Source of the DNA: Streptomyces sp. NBC_00620 | GTDB lineage: Bacteria; Actinomycetota; Actinomycetes; Streptomycetales; Streptomycetaceae | Reading direction: 5' to 3' | DNA length: 64,000 nucleotides | NCBI RefSeq assembly: GCF_026341825.1 | Contig: NZ_JAPENY010000003.1 | Location: 1,674,001-1,738,000 of the forward strand | Translations under genes and position numbers: made by a program | The notes under the pieces: generated by a model | Told to the model about the DNA's origin: nothing | Database searches by the model: none | The model's input: the letters and a program-made list of their open reading frames with translations, nothing else | In this document: piece after piece, positions 44,220-53,273 of the stretch | Position numbering within the stretch: the stretch's first letter is position 1 | How the letters are laid out: the number at the start of each line of letters is the position of its first letter

Positions 44220-45677
44220 TCAGTGCACGCCCATCCAGCTCTCGATCGGGTTGAGGGCGAAGAAGACGAAGAAGATCACCGTCAGGCCCCACATGAACGC
44301 CCCGATCTCCCGGGCCTTGCCCTGGGCGACCTTGATGGCGACGTAGCTGATGACTCCGGCCGCGACACCCGCGGTGATGGAGTACGTGAACGGCATGATC
44401 ACGACGGTCAGGAAGACCGGGATCGCGGTGGCGCGGTCGGCCCAGTCCACGTGCCGGGCGTTCATCATCATCATGGCGCCGATGACCACCAGGGCCGCCG
44501 CCGCGACCTCACCCGGGACGATCGCGGTGAGCGGCGTGAAGAACAGGCAGGCCGCGAAGAACAGACCGGTGATCACGGAGGACAGGCCCGTGCGGGCGCC
44601 CTCCCCGACGCCCGTCGCCGACTCGACGAAGACCGTCTGGCCCGAGGCACCGGCCACCCCGCCGACCGCTCCGCCCGCGCCGTCGATGAACAGCGCCTTG
44701 GACAGACCCGGCATCCGGCCCTGCGCGTCGGCCAGCTTGGCCTCCGTGCCGACGCCGATGATCGTGGCCATCGCGTCGAAGAACCCGGCGAGCACCAGCG
44801 TGAAGACGATCATGCCGACCGTCATCGCGCCGACCTCGCCCCAGCCGCCGAACTCGACGTCTCCGAAGAGCGAGAAGTCCGGCATCGAGACCGCGCTGCC
44901 GTGCAGTTCGGGGGCGCCGCTCGCCCACTGCTTGGGGTCGATGACATCGAGGGCGTTCAGTACGACGGCCAGTACGGTGCCCGCGACGATGCCGATCAGG
45001 ATCGCGCCGGGGACGGCCCGGGCCTGCAGCATGAAGATCAGGAGCAGTGTCGCGGCGAAGAGCAGCACGGGCCAGCCGGCGAGTTCGCCGTTCGGGCCGA
45101 GGGAGACCGGGGTCGCCTCGCCCTGGTGGACGAAGCCGGCTTTCACCAGGCCGATCAGCGCGACGAACAGGCCGATGCCCATGGTGATCGCGTGCTTCAG
45201 CGCCAGCGGGATCGCATTCATGATCATCTCGCGCAGTCCGGTGACGACCAGAAGCATGATGACGACGCCGTACATGACGCACATGCCCATGGCCTGCGGC
45301 CAGGTCATCTGCGGGGCGACCTGCGAGGAGAGCACGCCGGACACGGAGAGTCCGGCGGCGAGGGCGAGCGGCACCTTGCCGAAGAAGCCCATGAGGAGTG
45401 TGCTGAAGGCCGCCGCGAACGCGGTCGCGGTGATCAGCGCCTGCTGGCCGAGCGTGTTCCCCGCCGCGTCCTTGCCGGACAGGATCAGCGGGTTGAGCAG
45501 CAGGATGTACGCCATCGCCATGAAGGTGGTGGTGCCGCCGCGCACCTCACGCGCGACGGAGCTTCCCCGCTTGGATATGTGGAAGTACCGGTCGAGCCAG
45601 GACCGTCCGGCCGGGACGCGGCTACCCGCACCCGCGTCATCGGCGACGGTCTTCGGCTCCAGAGACTGCTGGGTCAT
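44220..45677 (-). CDS. NCS2-family (AzgA-like) purine permease
   Basis: 485 residues from ATG 45677 (M of TQQSLEPK, GGGAGCAGG upstream). About 12-14 helices. AzgA/PbuG-type landmarks are seen: EVRGGTTTFMAMAYILLLNPLIL, ALAAGLSVSGVLSSQV, FFDAMATIIGVGTEAKLAD and ASGQTVFVESATGVGEGARTGLSS. The family imports hypoxanthine, guanine, adenine or xanthine with protons. Position between xdhC and the dehydrogenase subunits supports purine uptake for catabolism. The gene is 265 bases downstream of the molybdenum subunit, with a repeat in between, so it may also have its own promoter. Confidence 0.9.
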   Translation of the reverse strand: MTQQSLEPKTVADDAGAGSRVPAGRSWLDRYFHISKRGSSVAREVRGGTTTFMAMAYILLLNPLILSGKDAAGNTLGQQALITATAFAAAFSTLLMGFFGKVPLALAAGLSVSGVLSSQVAPQMTWPQAMGMCVMYGVVIMLLVVTGLREMIMNAIPLALKHAITMGIGLFVALIGLVKAGFVHQGEATPVSLGPNGELAGWPVLLFAATLLLIFMLQARAVPGAILIGIVAGTVLAVVLNALDVIDPKQWASGAPELHGSAVSMPDFSLFGDVEFGGWGEVGAMTVGMIVFTLVLAGFFDAMATIIGVGTEAKLADAQGRMPGLSKALFIDGAGGAVGGVAGASGQTVFVESATGVGEGARTGLSSVITGLFFAACLFFTPLTAIVPGEVAAAALVVIGAMMMMNARHVDWADRATAIPVFLTVVIMPFTYSITAGVAAGVISYVAIKVAQGKAREIGAFMWGLTVIFFVFFALNPIESWMGVH

Positions 45678-45823
45678 GTGGGCCTGCTCCCAAGGTTCAA
45701 AGGGACACCCGCTCGGCAGCCGCCCTGACGGCTGCTCAACCACCTCGGTGGCTACGGGTTTTGGGAAGGTTCTTCGGCCGCACGACCCGGGGGACGGCCC
45801 GAGACGAACGTTGCTTTGATACG

Positions 45824-45859
45824 TGATGGTGCTGATGGTGCTGATGGTGCTGATGGTGC
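45824..45859. repeat. Nonamer tandem repeat (TGATGGTGC)4
   Basis: Four exact head-to-tail copies of TGATGGTGC lie in the 265-bp gap upstream of the permease gene, about 150 bases before its start. Confidence 0.8.
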
Positions 45860-45942
45860 GTCAAGTCCCGCGAGCGGTGCGGTACTTGAGTACTCCGGGC
45901 GGCGCGGCGAAGTGTGACGTTCCCTGCGCCGCCCGGAGAGTC

Positions 45943-48330
45943 CTACGCGGTACCGGTGAGGTGTTCTGGCCGTACCGGCGTCCGGTTGAGCTCCAGACCC
46001 GTCGCGTTCCGGATCGCCGCGAGGACGGCCGGGGTGGACGACAGGGTCGGCGCCTCGCCGATGCCACGGAGCCCGTACGGGGCGTGGTCGTCGGCGAGTT
46101 CGAGCACATCGACCGGGATGGTCGGGGTGTCGAGGATGGTGGGAATCAGGTAGTCCGTGAAGGAGGGGTTGCGCACCTTCGCGGTGACCGGGTCGACGAT
46201 GATCTCCTCCATGACCGCCACGCCCAGGCCCTGGGTGGTGCCACCCTGGATCTGGCCGATGACGGACAGAGGGTTGAGCGCCTTGCCGACGTCCTGGGCG
46301 CAGGCCAGTTCGATGACCTTGACCAGGCCGAGTTCGGTGTCGACCTCGACGACCGCGCGGTGCGCGGCGAAGGTGTACTGGACGTGGCCGAAGCCCTGAC
46401 CGGTACGCAGGTCGAAGGCCTCCGTCGGACGGTGCCGCCACTCGGCCTCGATCTCGACGGCCTCGTCCTCCAGTACGTCCGCCAGGTCGGCGAGGACCTC
46501 GCCGCCGTCGGTGACGACCTTGCCGCCCTCCAGGAGGAGTTCGGCGGTGGCCCAGGCCGGGTGGTACGTACCGAACTTGCGGCGGCCGATCTCCAGGACC
46601 TTCTCGCGGACGAGCTCGCAGGAGTTCTTGACGGCGCCACCGGTGACGTACGTCTGGCGCGACGCGGACGTCGAACCGGCGCTGCCCACCTGGGTGTCGG
46701 CCGGGTGGATCGTCACCTGTGTGACGCCCAGTTCGGTGCGGGCGATCTGCGCGTGGACGGTGACACCGCCCTGGCCGACCTCCGCCATCGCCGTGTGCAC
46801 GGTCGCGACGGGCTCCCCGCCGACGACCTCCATCCGCACACGAGCGGTCGAGTAGTCGTCGAAGCCCTCGGAGAAGCCGACGTTCTTGATGCCGACCGCG
46901 TAACCGACACCGCGTACGACGCCTTCGCCGTGCGTGGTGTTGGAGAGGCCGCCAGGCAACTGGCGTACGTCGGCGGCCTCGCCGGCCGCGAGCCACTGCT
47001 GCTCCGGCGGCATCGGCATCGCCTTGACGCGGCGCAGGAGTTCGGCGACCGGGGCCGGTGAGTCGACGGCCTGCCCGGTCGGCAGGAGCGTGCCCTGCTC
47101 CATCGCGTTGAGCTGGCGGAACGCGACCCGGTCCATGCCCACCTTGTCGGCGAGCTTGTCCATCTGGGCCTCGTACGCGAAGCACGCCTGCACGGCGCCG
47201 AAGCCGCGCATGGCGCCGCAGGGCGGGTTGTTGGTGTACAGCGCGATGGCCTCGATGTCGACGTTGTCGACGACGTACGGTCCCGCGCCCAGCGAGGAGG
47301 CGTTGCCGACGACCGCCGGGGAGGCGGAGGCGTACGCGCCGCCGTCGAGGACGATCCGTGCCTTCAGGTGCGTGAGCTTGCCGTCCTTCGTCGCCCCGTG
47401 CTCGTAGTAGAGCTTCGCGGGGTGGCGGTGGACGTGCCCGAAGAAGGACTCGAAGCGGTTGTAGACGATCTTGACGGGCTTGCCGGTGCGCAGCGCCAGC
47501 AAGCAGGCGTGGATCTGCATCGACAGGTCCTCGCGGCCGCCGAACGCGCCGCCGACGCCGGACAGCGTCATACGGACCTTGTCCTCGGGGAGGCCCAGGA
47601 CCGGGGCGATCTGCTTGAGGTCGGAGTGCAGCCACTGGGTGGCGATGTAGAGCTCGACGCCGCCGTCCTCGGACGGCACGGCGAGACCGGACTCCGGGCC
47701 GAGGAAGGCCTGGTCCTGCATGCCGAAGGTGTACTCGCCCTTGACGATGAAGTCGGCCTTCTTGGCGGCCTCGTCGGCGTCGCCGCGGATGATCGGCTGT
47801 CGGTGCACGATGTTCGGGTGCGGGACATGGCCGATGTGGTGGTCGTCGCGGCCCTCGTGGATGAGGATCGCGTCCGGCGCGGTGGCCGACGCCTCGTCCG
47901 TGATGACCGGGAGATCGCGGTACTCGACCTTGATCTTGGCGGCGGCGCGGCGCGCGGTCTCCGGGTGGTCGGCGGCGACGATCGCGACCGGCTCGCCGTG
48001 GTGGCGGACCTTGCCGTGGGCGAGGACCGGGGTGTCCTGGATCTCCAGGCCGTAGTTCTTCACCGCGGTCGGCAGGTCGTCGTACGTCAGGACGGCGTAG
48101 ACGCCCGGTGTCTTCAGCGCCTCGACCGTGTCGATCGACACGATCTCGGCGTGCGCGACCGGCGAGCGCAGGATCTGGCCCCAGAGCATGTCCTCGTGCC
48201 ACATGTCGGACGAGTACGCGAACTCGCCGGTGACCTTGAGGGTGCCGTCCGGACGCAGCGTCGACTCGCCGATGCCGCCCTTGGTCTTGGAGCCCTGGGT
48301 GATGTTGGTGGGCGTACCTGTCGTTCCCAT
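45943..48330 (-). CDS. Xanthine dehydrogenase molybdopterin-binding subunit
   Basis: 795 residues. It has the aldehyde oxidase/xanthine dehydrogenase a/b hammerhead (KVTGEFAYSSDMWHEDMLWG) and the molybdopterin domains. Motifs in order: SGVGGAFGGREDLSMQIHA, NPPCGAMRGFGAVQA, EVGQGGVTVHAQIA, GQIQGGTTQGLG and LRGIGEAPTLSSTPAV. The Glu of GIGE is the catalytic base of this family. It hydroxylates hypoxanthine and xanthine to urate. Substrate assignment rests on the purine permease, XdhC and PucR around it. The preceding 2Fe-2S subunit ends two bases upstream, so the three subunits are one transcript. Confidence 0.92.
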   Translation of the reverse strand: MGTTGTPTNITQGSKTKGGIGESTLRPDGTLKVTGEFAYSSDMWHEDMLWGQILRSPVAHAEIVSIDTVEALKTPGVYAVLTYDDLPTAVKNYGLEIQDTPVLAHGKVRHHGEPVAIVAADHPETARRAAAKIKVEYRDLPVITDEASATAPDAILIHEGRDDHHIGHVPHPNIVHRQPIIRGDADEAAKKADFIVKGEYTFGMQDQAFLGPESGLAVPSEDGGVELYIATQWLHSDLKQIAPVLGLPEDKVRMTLSGVGGAFGGREDLSMQIHACLLALRTGKPVKIVYNRFESFFGHVHRHPAKLYYEHGATKDGKLTHLKARIVLDGGAYASASPAVVGNASSLGAGPYVVDNVDIEAIALYTNNPPCGAMRGFGAVQACFAYEAQMDKLADKVGMDRVAFRQLNAMEQGTLLPTGQAVDSPAPVAELLRRVKAMPMPPEQQWLAAGEAADVRQLPGGLSNTTHGEGVVRGVGYAVGIKNVGFSEGFDDYSTARVRMEVVGGEPVATVHTAMAEVGQGGVTVHAQIARTELGVTQVTIHPADTQVGSAGSTSASRQTYVTGGAVKNSCELVREKVLEIGRRKFGTYHPAWATAELLLEGGKVVTDGGEVLADLADVLEDEAVEIEAEWRHRPTEAFDLRTGQGFGHVQYTFAAHRAVVEVDTELGLVKVIELACAQDVGKALNPLSVIGQIQGGTTQGLGVAVMEEIIVDPVTAKVRNPSFTDYLIPTILDTPTIPVDVLELADDHAPYGLRGIGEAPTLSSTPAVLAAIRNATGLELNRTPVRPEHLTGTA

Positions 48331-48332
48331 GG

Positions 48333-48914
48333 TCAGACCGCCTCAGACTGCCGTGCGGCCGCCAGCCGGACCGCGTCCATGATCTTCTCGTAGCCGGTGC
48401 AGCGGCACAGGTTGCCCGAGAGCGCCTCGCGGATGTCCGCGTCGGTCGGGGTCGGGTTGTGCTCCAGCATCTCGTCGGCCGCGACCAGCAGACCGGGGGT
48501 GCAGAAGCCGCACTGGACGGCGCCGGCGTCGATGAACGCCTGCTGGATCGGCGCGAGTTCGCCGCCCTCGCCGGTGTGCGAGTCCTGCGGCTTGGAATTC
48601 CACTGCTGGGCGTCCTGAAGCGACGTACCCGACGTACCGCAGGCGCCGGTCCCACAGGAGCGCTGCTTCGCGTACTCCGCGAGCCCCTCCACCGTGACGA
48701 CCTCGCGCCCCTCGACCTGGCCGGCCGCGACGAGACACGAACAGACGGGTACGCCGTCGAGGCGGACCGTGCAGGAACCGCACTCGCCCTGCTCGCAGGC
48801 GTTCTTCGAGCCAGGCAGGCCCATCCGCTCCCTCAGCACGTACAGCAGGGACTCGCCCTCCCACACGTCGTCGGCTTCCTGCTGACGGCCGTTGACCGTG
48901 AAATTGACGCGCAT
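48333..48914 (-). CDS. Xanthine dehydrogenase 2Fe-2S subunit
   Basis: 193 residues with both iron-sulfur clusters of the family: plant-type cluster Cys40, Cys45, Cys48, Cys60 (CEQGECGSCT...CSC) and the helical cluster Cys135, Cys138, Cys170, Cys172 (CGFCTPG, CRCTGY). Residues ~83-120 form an insertion with two more cysteines (RSCGTGACGTSG) that many short homologues lack. It passes electrons from the molybdenum site to FAD. The start overlaps the end of the FAD subunit by one base. Confidence 0.92.
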   Translation of the reverse strand: MRVNFTVNGRQQEADDVWEGESLLYVLRERMGLPGSKNACEQGECGSCTVRLDGVPVCSCLVAAGQVEGREVVTVEGLAEYAKQRSCGTGACGTSGTSLQDAQQWNSKPQDSHTGEGGELAPIQQAFIDAGAVQCGFCTPGLLVAADEMLEHNPTPTDADIREALSGNLCRCTGYEKIMDAVRLAAARQSEAV

Positions 48915-49804
48915 TACGCGACTCCCTCCGTGCGGGCGGCGGTGCCGCGGTACGACTCCCAGGTCCAGGTGAGCGTCCGGCGGGCCATGATGCCCACCGC
49001 GTGGCGGCGGTAGCTCGCCGTGCCCCGGACGTCGTCGATCGGGTTGCAGGCGGCGGAGCAGAGGTCCGCGAACTGCTTGGCGACCGACGGAGTGATGATC
49101 CTGCCGTTGTCCCAGAAGCCGCCCTCTTCGAGCGCCGCGTTCAGGAACTCCTCGGCGGCCTTGGCGCGGACGGGCGTGGGCGCGGCGGAGCCGATGCCGG
49201 TGCGGACCGTGCGCGTGGACGGGTGCAGTGCCAGGCCGAAGGCGCAGACCGCGATGACCATGGCGTTGCGGGTGCCGACCTTGGAGTACTGCTGCGGGCC
49301 GTCCGCCTTCTTGATGTGTACGGCCCTGATGAGCTCGTCGGGAGCGAGCGCGTTGCGCTTCACGCCCGTGTAGAACTCGTCGATCGGGATCAGGCGCGTG
49401 CCGCGTACGGACTGGGCCTCGACCTCGGCGCCGGCCGCGAGGAGCGCGGGGTGGGCGTCGCCGGCCGGGGAGGCGGTGCCGAGGTTGCCGCCGACGCCGC
49501 CGCGGTTGCGGATCTGCGGGGAGGCCACCGTGTGGGAGGCGAGGGCAAGGCCGGGCAGTTCGCCGCGCAGGTGATCCATGATCTTGGTGTAGGACACGGA
49601 GGCGCCCAGGCGCACGCTCTCCTCGCCGACCTCCCAGTCGCTCAGCTCGCCGATGCGGTTCAGATCGAGGAGGTACTCGGGCCTGCGGTGGTCGAAGTTG
49701 ATCTCGACCATCACATCGGTGCCACCCGCAATCGGCACAGCGGTGGGGTGCTCAGCCTTGGCGGCGAGCGCCTCCTCCCAACTGGCGGGGCGAAGGAAGT
49801 CCAT
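48914..49804 (-). CDS. Xanthine dehydrogenase FAD-binding subunit
   Basis: 296 residues of the CoxM/XdhB type. FAD motifs are AGGTDVMVEINFD (N-terminal loop) and RGGVGGNLGTASPAGDAHPALLAAGAEV, with the C-terminal domain ending in the stretch RGTASYRRHAVGIMARRTL. It passes electrons to NAD+. It is the first gene of the xdh transcript, divergent from the PucR regulator. Confidence 0.92.
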   Translation of the reverse strand: MDFLRPASWEEALAAKAEHPTAVPIAGGTDVMVEINFDHRRPEYLLDLNRIGELSDWEVGEESVRLGASVSYTKIMDHLRGELPGLALASHTVASPQIRNRGGVGGNLGTASPAGDAHPALLAAGAEVEAQSVRGTRLIPIDEFYTGVKRNALAPDELIRAVHIKKADGPQQYSKVGTRNAMVIAVCAFGLALHPSTRTVRTGIGSAAPTPVRAKAAEEFLNAALEEGGFWDNGRIITPSVAKQFADLCSAACNPIDDVRGTASYRRHAVGIMARRTLTWTWESYRGTAARTEGVA

Positions 49805-50158
49805 GAGTGGCTCTCTTCATTCGTATCGTGGTGGTTCTGATCAAGCCAGATCGTGTGCGGCAGGCCCGGCTCGTTCATGAGTTGTTAACGCGGAGTGAGG
49901 CCAGTACACAGCGCCGTCCTCCACCGGGGTCAGTCACCGAAACCATGAAGGAGTTGGCTGGCCAGGGTGCGCATCTTGTAGATTCGTATGAACGGAGGTC
50001 ATCAGTAACCTCTCTGTTTTTCCCTGGAAACAGTGAGCACAGCTCTCGAAAGCCCAGGACACAGGCTCAGGCGGGCGGAAACCCCGCTCGCGGGGTCCTC
50101 ACCCCGGAGTCGTACAGATCCATCGTAGATTTCAAGACAAAGATCGGCGGCGACGAGA
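49805..50158. other. 354-bp divergent promoter region between xdh operon and pucR
   Basis: No gene is present. The middle part (around 49960-50060) is AT-richer, and an imperfect palindrome GAGGTCATCAGTAACCTC lies at 49995-50012. Both are plausible promoter or regulator sites for the xdh operon and pucR, but no consensus was recognised. Confidence 0.55.
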
Positions 50159-51832
50159 ATGCGGCTGCGCGCACTGCTGGACACCGACGCGCTGGGCCTG
50201 CGGCTGCTCGGCGGCGAGGACGAGCTGGATCGCACCGTACGCGGTGTGATGACCACTGACCTCAAGGATCCCAGCCGCTATCTCTCGGGCGGTGAGCTGG
50301 TCCTCACCGGTCTCGCCTGGCGGCACGACGCCGCGGACTCCGAGCCCTTCGTACGCATCCTCGCGGGCGCCGGGGTCGCGGCCCTCGCCGCAGGTGAGGC
50401 GGAGCTCGGCGACGTGCCGGACGATCTGATCCAGGCCTGCGTCCGGCACCGGCTGCCGCTGTTCGGGGTGAACGAGTCGGTGGCCTTCGCGACGATCACC
50501 GAGCACGTCGTACGGCAGGTCTCGGGCGAGCGGGCCGGGGATCTGGCGGCCGTGGTGGACCGGCACCGGCGGATGATGACGTCAGGACCGGCGGGCGGCG
50601 GACCCGATGTCGTCCTGGACCTGCTCGGCTCCGACCTGGATCTGCGGGCCTGGGTGCTCTCGCCCACCGGCCGCCCCATCGCGGGCTCGAAGCTCGCGGG
50701 GGCCGCGCTGCCCGCGGACGTCTGCGCCAAGCTGGCCGCCGAGCATCTTGCGGCGGCGCGCACCGGGCGCCGGGGGCCGCACCGGGTGACGGTGGGCACG
50801 ACGACGTACTCGCTCTTCCCGATCCCCTCCTCGGGCCGCTCCACGGGCGCGTCCCGGGATGTGCGCGAGACGGTGCTCTCCGACTGGCTGCTCGCGGTCG
50901 AGGCGGACGCCGGGGACTGGCCCGAGGAGCGGCTCGACCTGCTCCAGGGCGTCACCCAGCTGATCTCGGTCGAGCGGGAGCGGCGGGACGCGGCGCGCAC
51001 CGTGCGGCGGCGGCTCGCGCAGGAGGTCCTGGAGCTGGTGCAGACGGGCGCGGCGCCCGCGGAGATCGCGGCGCGCCTGCGGGTCGCCGCTCCGGTGCTG
51101 CTGCCCGGGCTCGGCGCGGCCCCGCACTGGCAGGTGGTCGTGGCCCGCGTCGAGTGGGACGGCGGTGACATCGAGGGCGGCCCGGTCGCCCAGTCGCTCC
51201 TGGAGGAGATCCTCGTCAATCCGCTATCCGCGGGTCCTGAGCACTCCGACCGCATCGCCGTCGCCCACACCGGCGAGGAGGCGATCGCCCTGCTCGCGCT
51301 TCCCGCGGTGTCCTCGGAGCACGACGGCACGGAGACCGGGCTGCTCGCCGACACGCTGCTGGAGGCCGTACGGGACCCGCTGACGGCCGGTCTGAACGAC
51401 GACGGGCGGCTCACGCTCGGCGTCAGCGCCGCCGTGCACTCGGCGGAGGGGCTGCGCGGCGCCCTGGAGGAGGCCCGGCACGCCCGCCGGGTCGCCGCCG
51501 CCCGCCCGGGGCGGGTGTGCGCGGCCGGGCACCAGGAGCTGGCGTCCCACGTGCTGCTGCTGCCCTTCGTGCCGGACGACGTGCGCCGGGCGTTCACGGC
51601 CCGGCTCCTGGATCCGCTGCGGGACTACGACAGACGCCATCGCGCGGAACTGATCCCCACCCTGGAGGCGTTCCTCGACTGCGACGGATCCTGGACCCGT
51701 TGCGCCGCCCGTCTCCACCTGCACGTCAACACGCTGCGCTACCGCGTGGGCCGAATCGAGCAGTTGACGAGTCGTGATCTTTCCCGCCTGGAGGACAAGC
51801 TGGACTTCTTCCTGGCACTGCGAATGAGCTGA
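50159..51832 (+). CDS. pucR: PucR-family transcriptional regulator
   Basis: 557 residues. The N-terminal purine-catabolism domain (LRALLDTDALGLRLLGGEDELDRTVRGVMTTDL, GGELVLTGLAWRH) is followed by a GGDEF-like central region and a C-terminal HTH_30 domain (LDCDGSWTRCAARLHLHVNTLRYRVGRIEQL). Family members sense nitrogen or purine availability and control purine degradation. Divergence from the xanthine dehydrogenase operon makes that the likely target. ATG 50159 has only a weak ribosome binding site (GACGAG). Confidence 0.92.
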   Translation: MRLRALLDTDALGLRLLGGEDELDRTVRGVMTTDLKDPSRYLSGGELVLTGLAWRHDAADSEPFVRILAGAGVAALAAGEAELGDVPDDLIQACVRHRLPLFGVNESVAFATITEHVVRQVSGERAGDLAAVVDRHRRMMTSGPAGGGPDVVLDLLGSDLDLRAWVLSPTGRPIAGSKLAGAALPADVCAKLAAEHLAAARTGRRGPHRVTVGTTTYSLFPIPSSGRSTGASRDVRETVLSDWLLAVEADAGDWPEERLDLLQGVTQLISVERERRDAARTVRRRLAQEVLELVQTGAAPAEIAARLRVAAPVLLPGLGAAPHWQVVVARVEWDGGDIEGGPVAQSLLEEILVNPLSAGPEHSDRIAVAHTGEEAIALLALPAVSSEHDGTETGLLADTLLEAVRDPLTAGLNDDGRLTLGVSAAVHSAEGLRGALEEARHARRVAAARPGRVCAAGHQELASHVLLLPFVPDDVRRAFTARLLDPLRDYDRRHRAELIPTLEAFLDCDGSWTRCAARLHLHVNTLRYRVGRIEQLTSRDLSRLEDKLDFFLALRMS

Positions 51833-51967
51833 TTTGTGGCTGCCCGGATGCGCCGAGTGAGATCAATGACTTTGTGAAATCCTTCACCCACCCCCTTGGC
51901 CGGGCCCCGCGATCCGTGCTGAGATGCCAGCACTCAACAGCTCAATGGTGTGCTCGGGGAGGGCAAC

Positions 51968-52741
51968 GTGGCGCATTCCGCCATGTCTGGTTCCGGAACG
52001 ACTGCAGGGGACGATCCGCTCCAGACCGCGGTATGGCGGCTGCGCTCGCGCGCCTGCTGGGCCGACGCGGCGGCGCTGCTCGATCCGCGCACCGCGGGGG
52101 CGGCGCTGCAGAGAGCGTCGCTTCTTGTGGAGGGGTGTCTGTACACCGAGCAGGGCTGGGCCGAGGCGGAGGACGCGCTGCGGACGGCGGAGGCGGTGGC
52201 CCAGAGCGACGACGAGCGGGGCGCGGCGGCGTGTGAGCGCGGGCAGCTCGCGTACGCGGCCACGCTGCTCGGCGTGCGGGACCGCGCGGACGAGGCGCGG
52301 GCCGCGCTCAGCCGGGCCGCCGCGTTGATCACGCCCGGGGCGCCGGGGCGGGCGCTCCTGGACTTCCGGCGCGGTCTGGTCGCCCAGAACCTCGCGCATT
52401 CGCCGGAGTCCGCGCGCGCCGCCTACCGGCGCGCCCACGCGGGCGCCACGGCGAACGGCGACCTCCTGCTGCTTTCCTTCACCTGGCGTCATCTCGCCGG
52501 ACTCGCCCTCCAGGAGGGCGAGTTGGCGGAGGCCCGGCACGGCTTCGCAGAATCCCTGCGGATCCGCGAGGAGTTGGGCTTCCTCGTCGGCACCGTCCCG
52601 GCGCTCGCCTCTCTCGCGGACGCCGAGACCGAGCCGGAGGCGTCCCGGCTACGGGCCGAGGCGGGACGGCTGTTCCGGCTTCTGGGCGGCGTACCGACGT
52701 GGCTGGCACAGCAGTTGGACCCACCGGCGGCGACGGCCTAG
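51968..52741 (+). CDS. TPR-like helical protein of unknown function
   Basis: 257 residues from GTG 51968, with GGGGAGGG just upstream. Helical hairpins of tetratricopeptide type run through the protein (WAEAEDALRTAEAVAQ, ADEARAALSRAAALI, ELAEARHGFAESLRIREEL). There is no signal peptide or other domain. It resembles the C-terminal repeat part of large actinobacterial regulators, but no DNA-binding part is present. Neighbours give no clue. Confidence 0.7.
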   Translation: MAHSAMSGSGTTAGDDPLQTAVWRLRSRACWADAAALLDPRTAGAALQRASLLVEGCLYTEQGWAEAEDALRTAEAVAQSDDERGAAACERGQLAYAATLLGVRDRADEARAALSRAAALITPGAPGRALLDFRRGLVAQNLAHSPESARAAYRRAHAGATANGDLLLLSFTWRHLAGLALQEGELAEARHGFAESLRIREELGFLVGTVPALASLADAETEPEASRLRAEAGRLFRLLGGVPTWLAQQLDPPAATA

Positions 52742-52769
52742 CTGCCGCCAAGCAGGGCGGATGAAGTCC

Positions 52770-52840
52770 GCTGCGGTTTGCCGGCGCCCTGAAGGGGCGC
52801 GGGGAACTGCGCGACCAGCCACGGCGGTGCCGCAGACGGT
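52770..52840 (+). repeat. Streptomyces dispersed intergenic repeat
   Basis: The stretch CCTGAAGGGGCGCGGGGAAC, continuing with TGCGCGACCAGCCACGG and CGCAGACG, is a motif I recall as very frequent between genes in Streptomyces genomes. It sits between convergent genes here. Not checked against a database. Confidence 0.6.
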
Positions 52841-52873
52841 CGACGGCACATCCCGCCACTTCCAGCGGAGCGC

Positions 52874-53122
52874 TCAGCTGTTCTGGACGTCCGCCCACAA
52901 CTCCTGGGCGAACGTCCAGGCCTCGGCGCGCAGTTCGGGGTTCTGGGCAAAGAGGACGACGACGCCCACGAGGAGGGCCAGCTTCAGCAGGTCGCTGAGA
53001 CCCGAGCCCGAACCCCTGCGGGCCCGTCGGCGGCGCTGGGCGTCCATCTGGTCGTTCATCTCACGGAATCGGCGTGACTGGTCGAACTGCTGCTGCGCCT
53101 GCCAGCCTGGATCGGGACCCAT
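52874..53122 (-). CDS. Small single-span membrane protein
   Basis: 82 residues from ATG 53122. A Gln/Arg-rich N-terminal half (QQQFDQSRRFREMNDQMDAQRRRRARR) precedes one membrane helix (LLKLALLVGVVVLFA), and the C-terminal segment (ELRAEAWTFAQELWADVQNS) is amphipathic. No family was recognised. Expression is uncertain because the ribosome binding site is weak (GGGGGCGA). Confidence 0.55.
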   Translation of the reverse strand: MGPDPGWQAQQQFDQSRRFREMNDQMDAQRRRRARRGSGSGLSDLLKLALLVGVVVLFAQNPELRAEAWTFAQELWADVQNS

Positions 53123-53273
53123 CGTCGGTCGCCCCCGGGAGTAGGAGTGGTCGTGCCTGCACGGGGGAGCACGCGACCGGCCGGGCGCCGGGTTGCCCCT
53201 GTACGGGACTCGTTGCGCGGAGCCCACGCGTCCGTGACACGGGCGCCACCAGGGGTTCGCTCACCGAGGGCGG

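Noticed and set aside
48331..48655. Antisense-looking 967-codon frame over the xanthine dehydrogenase genes
   Set aside because: It is an alternative frame of the same strand with Arg/Pro-rich content typical of high-GC shadows.
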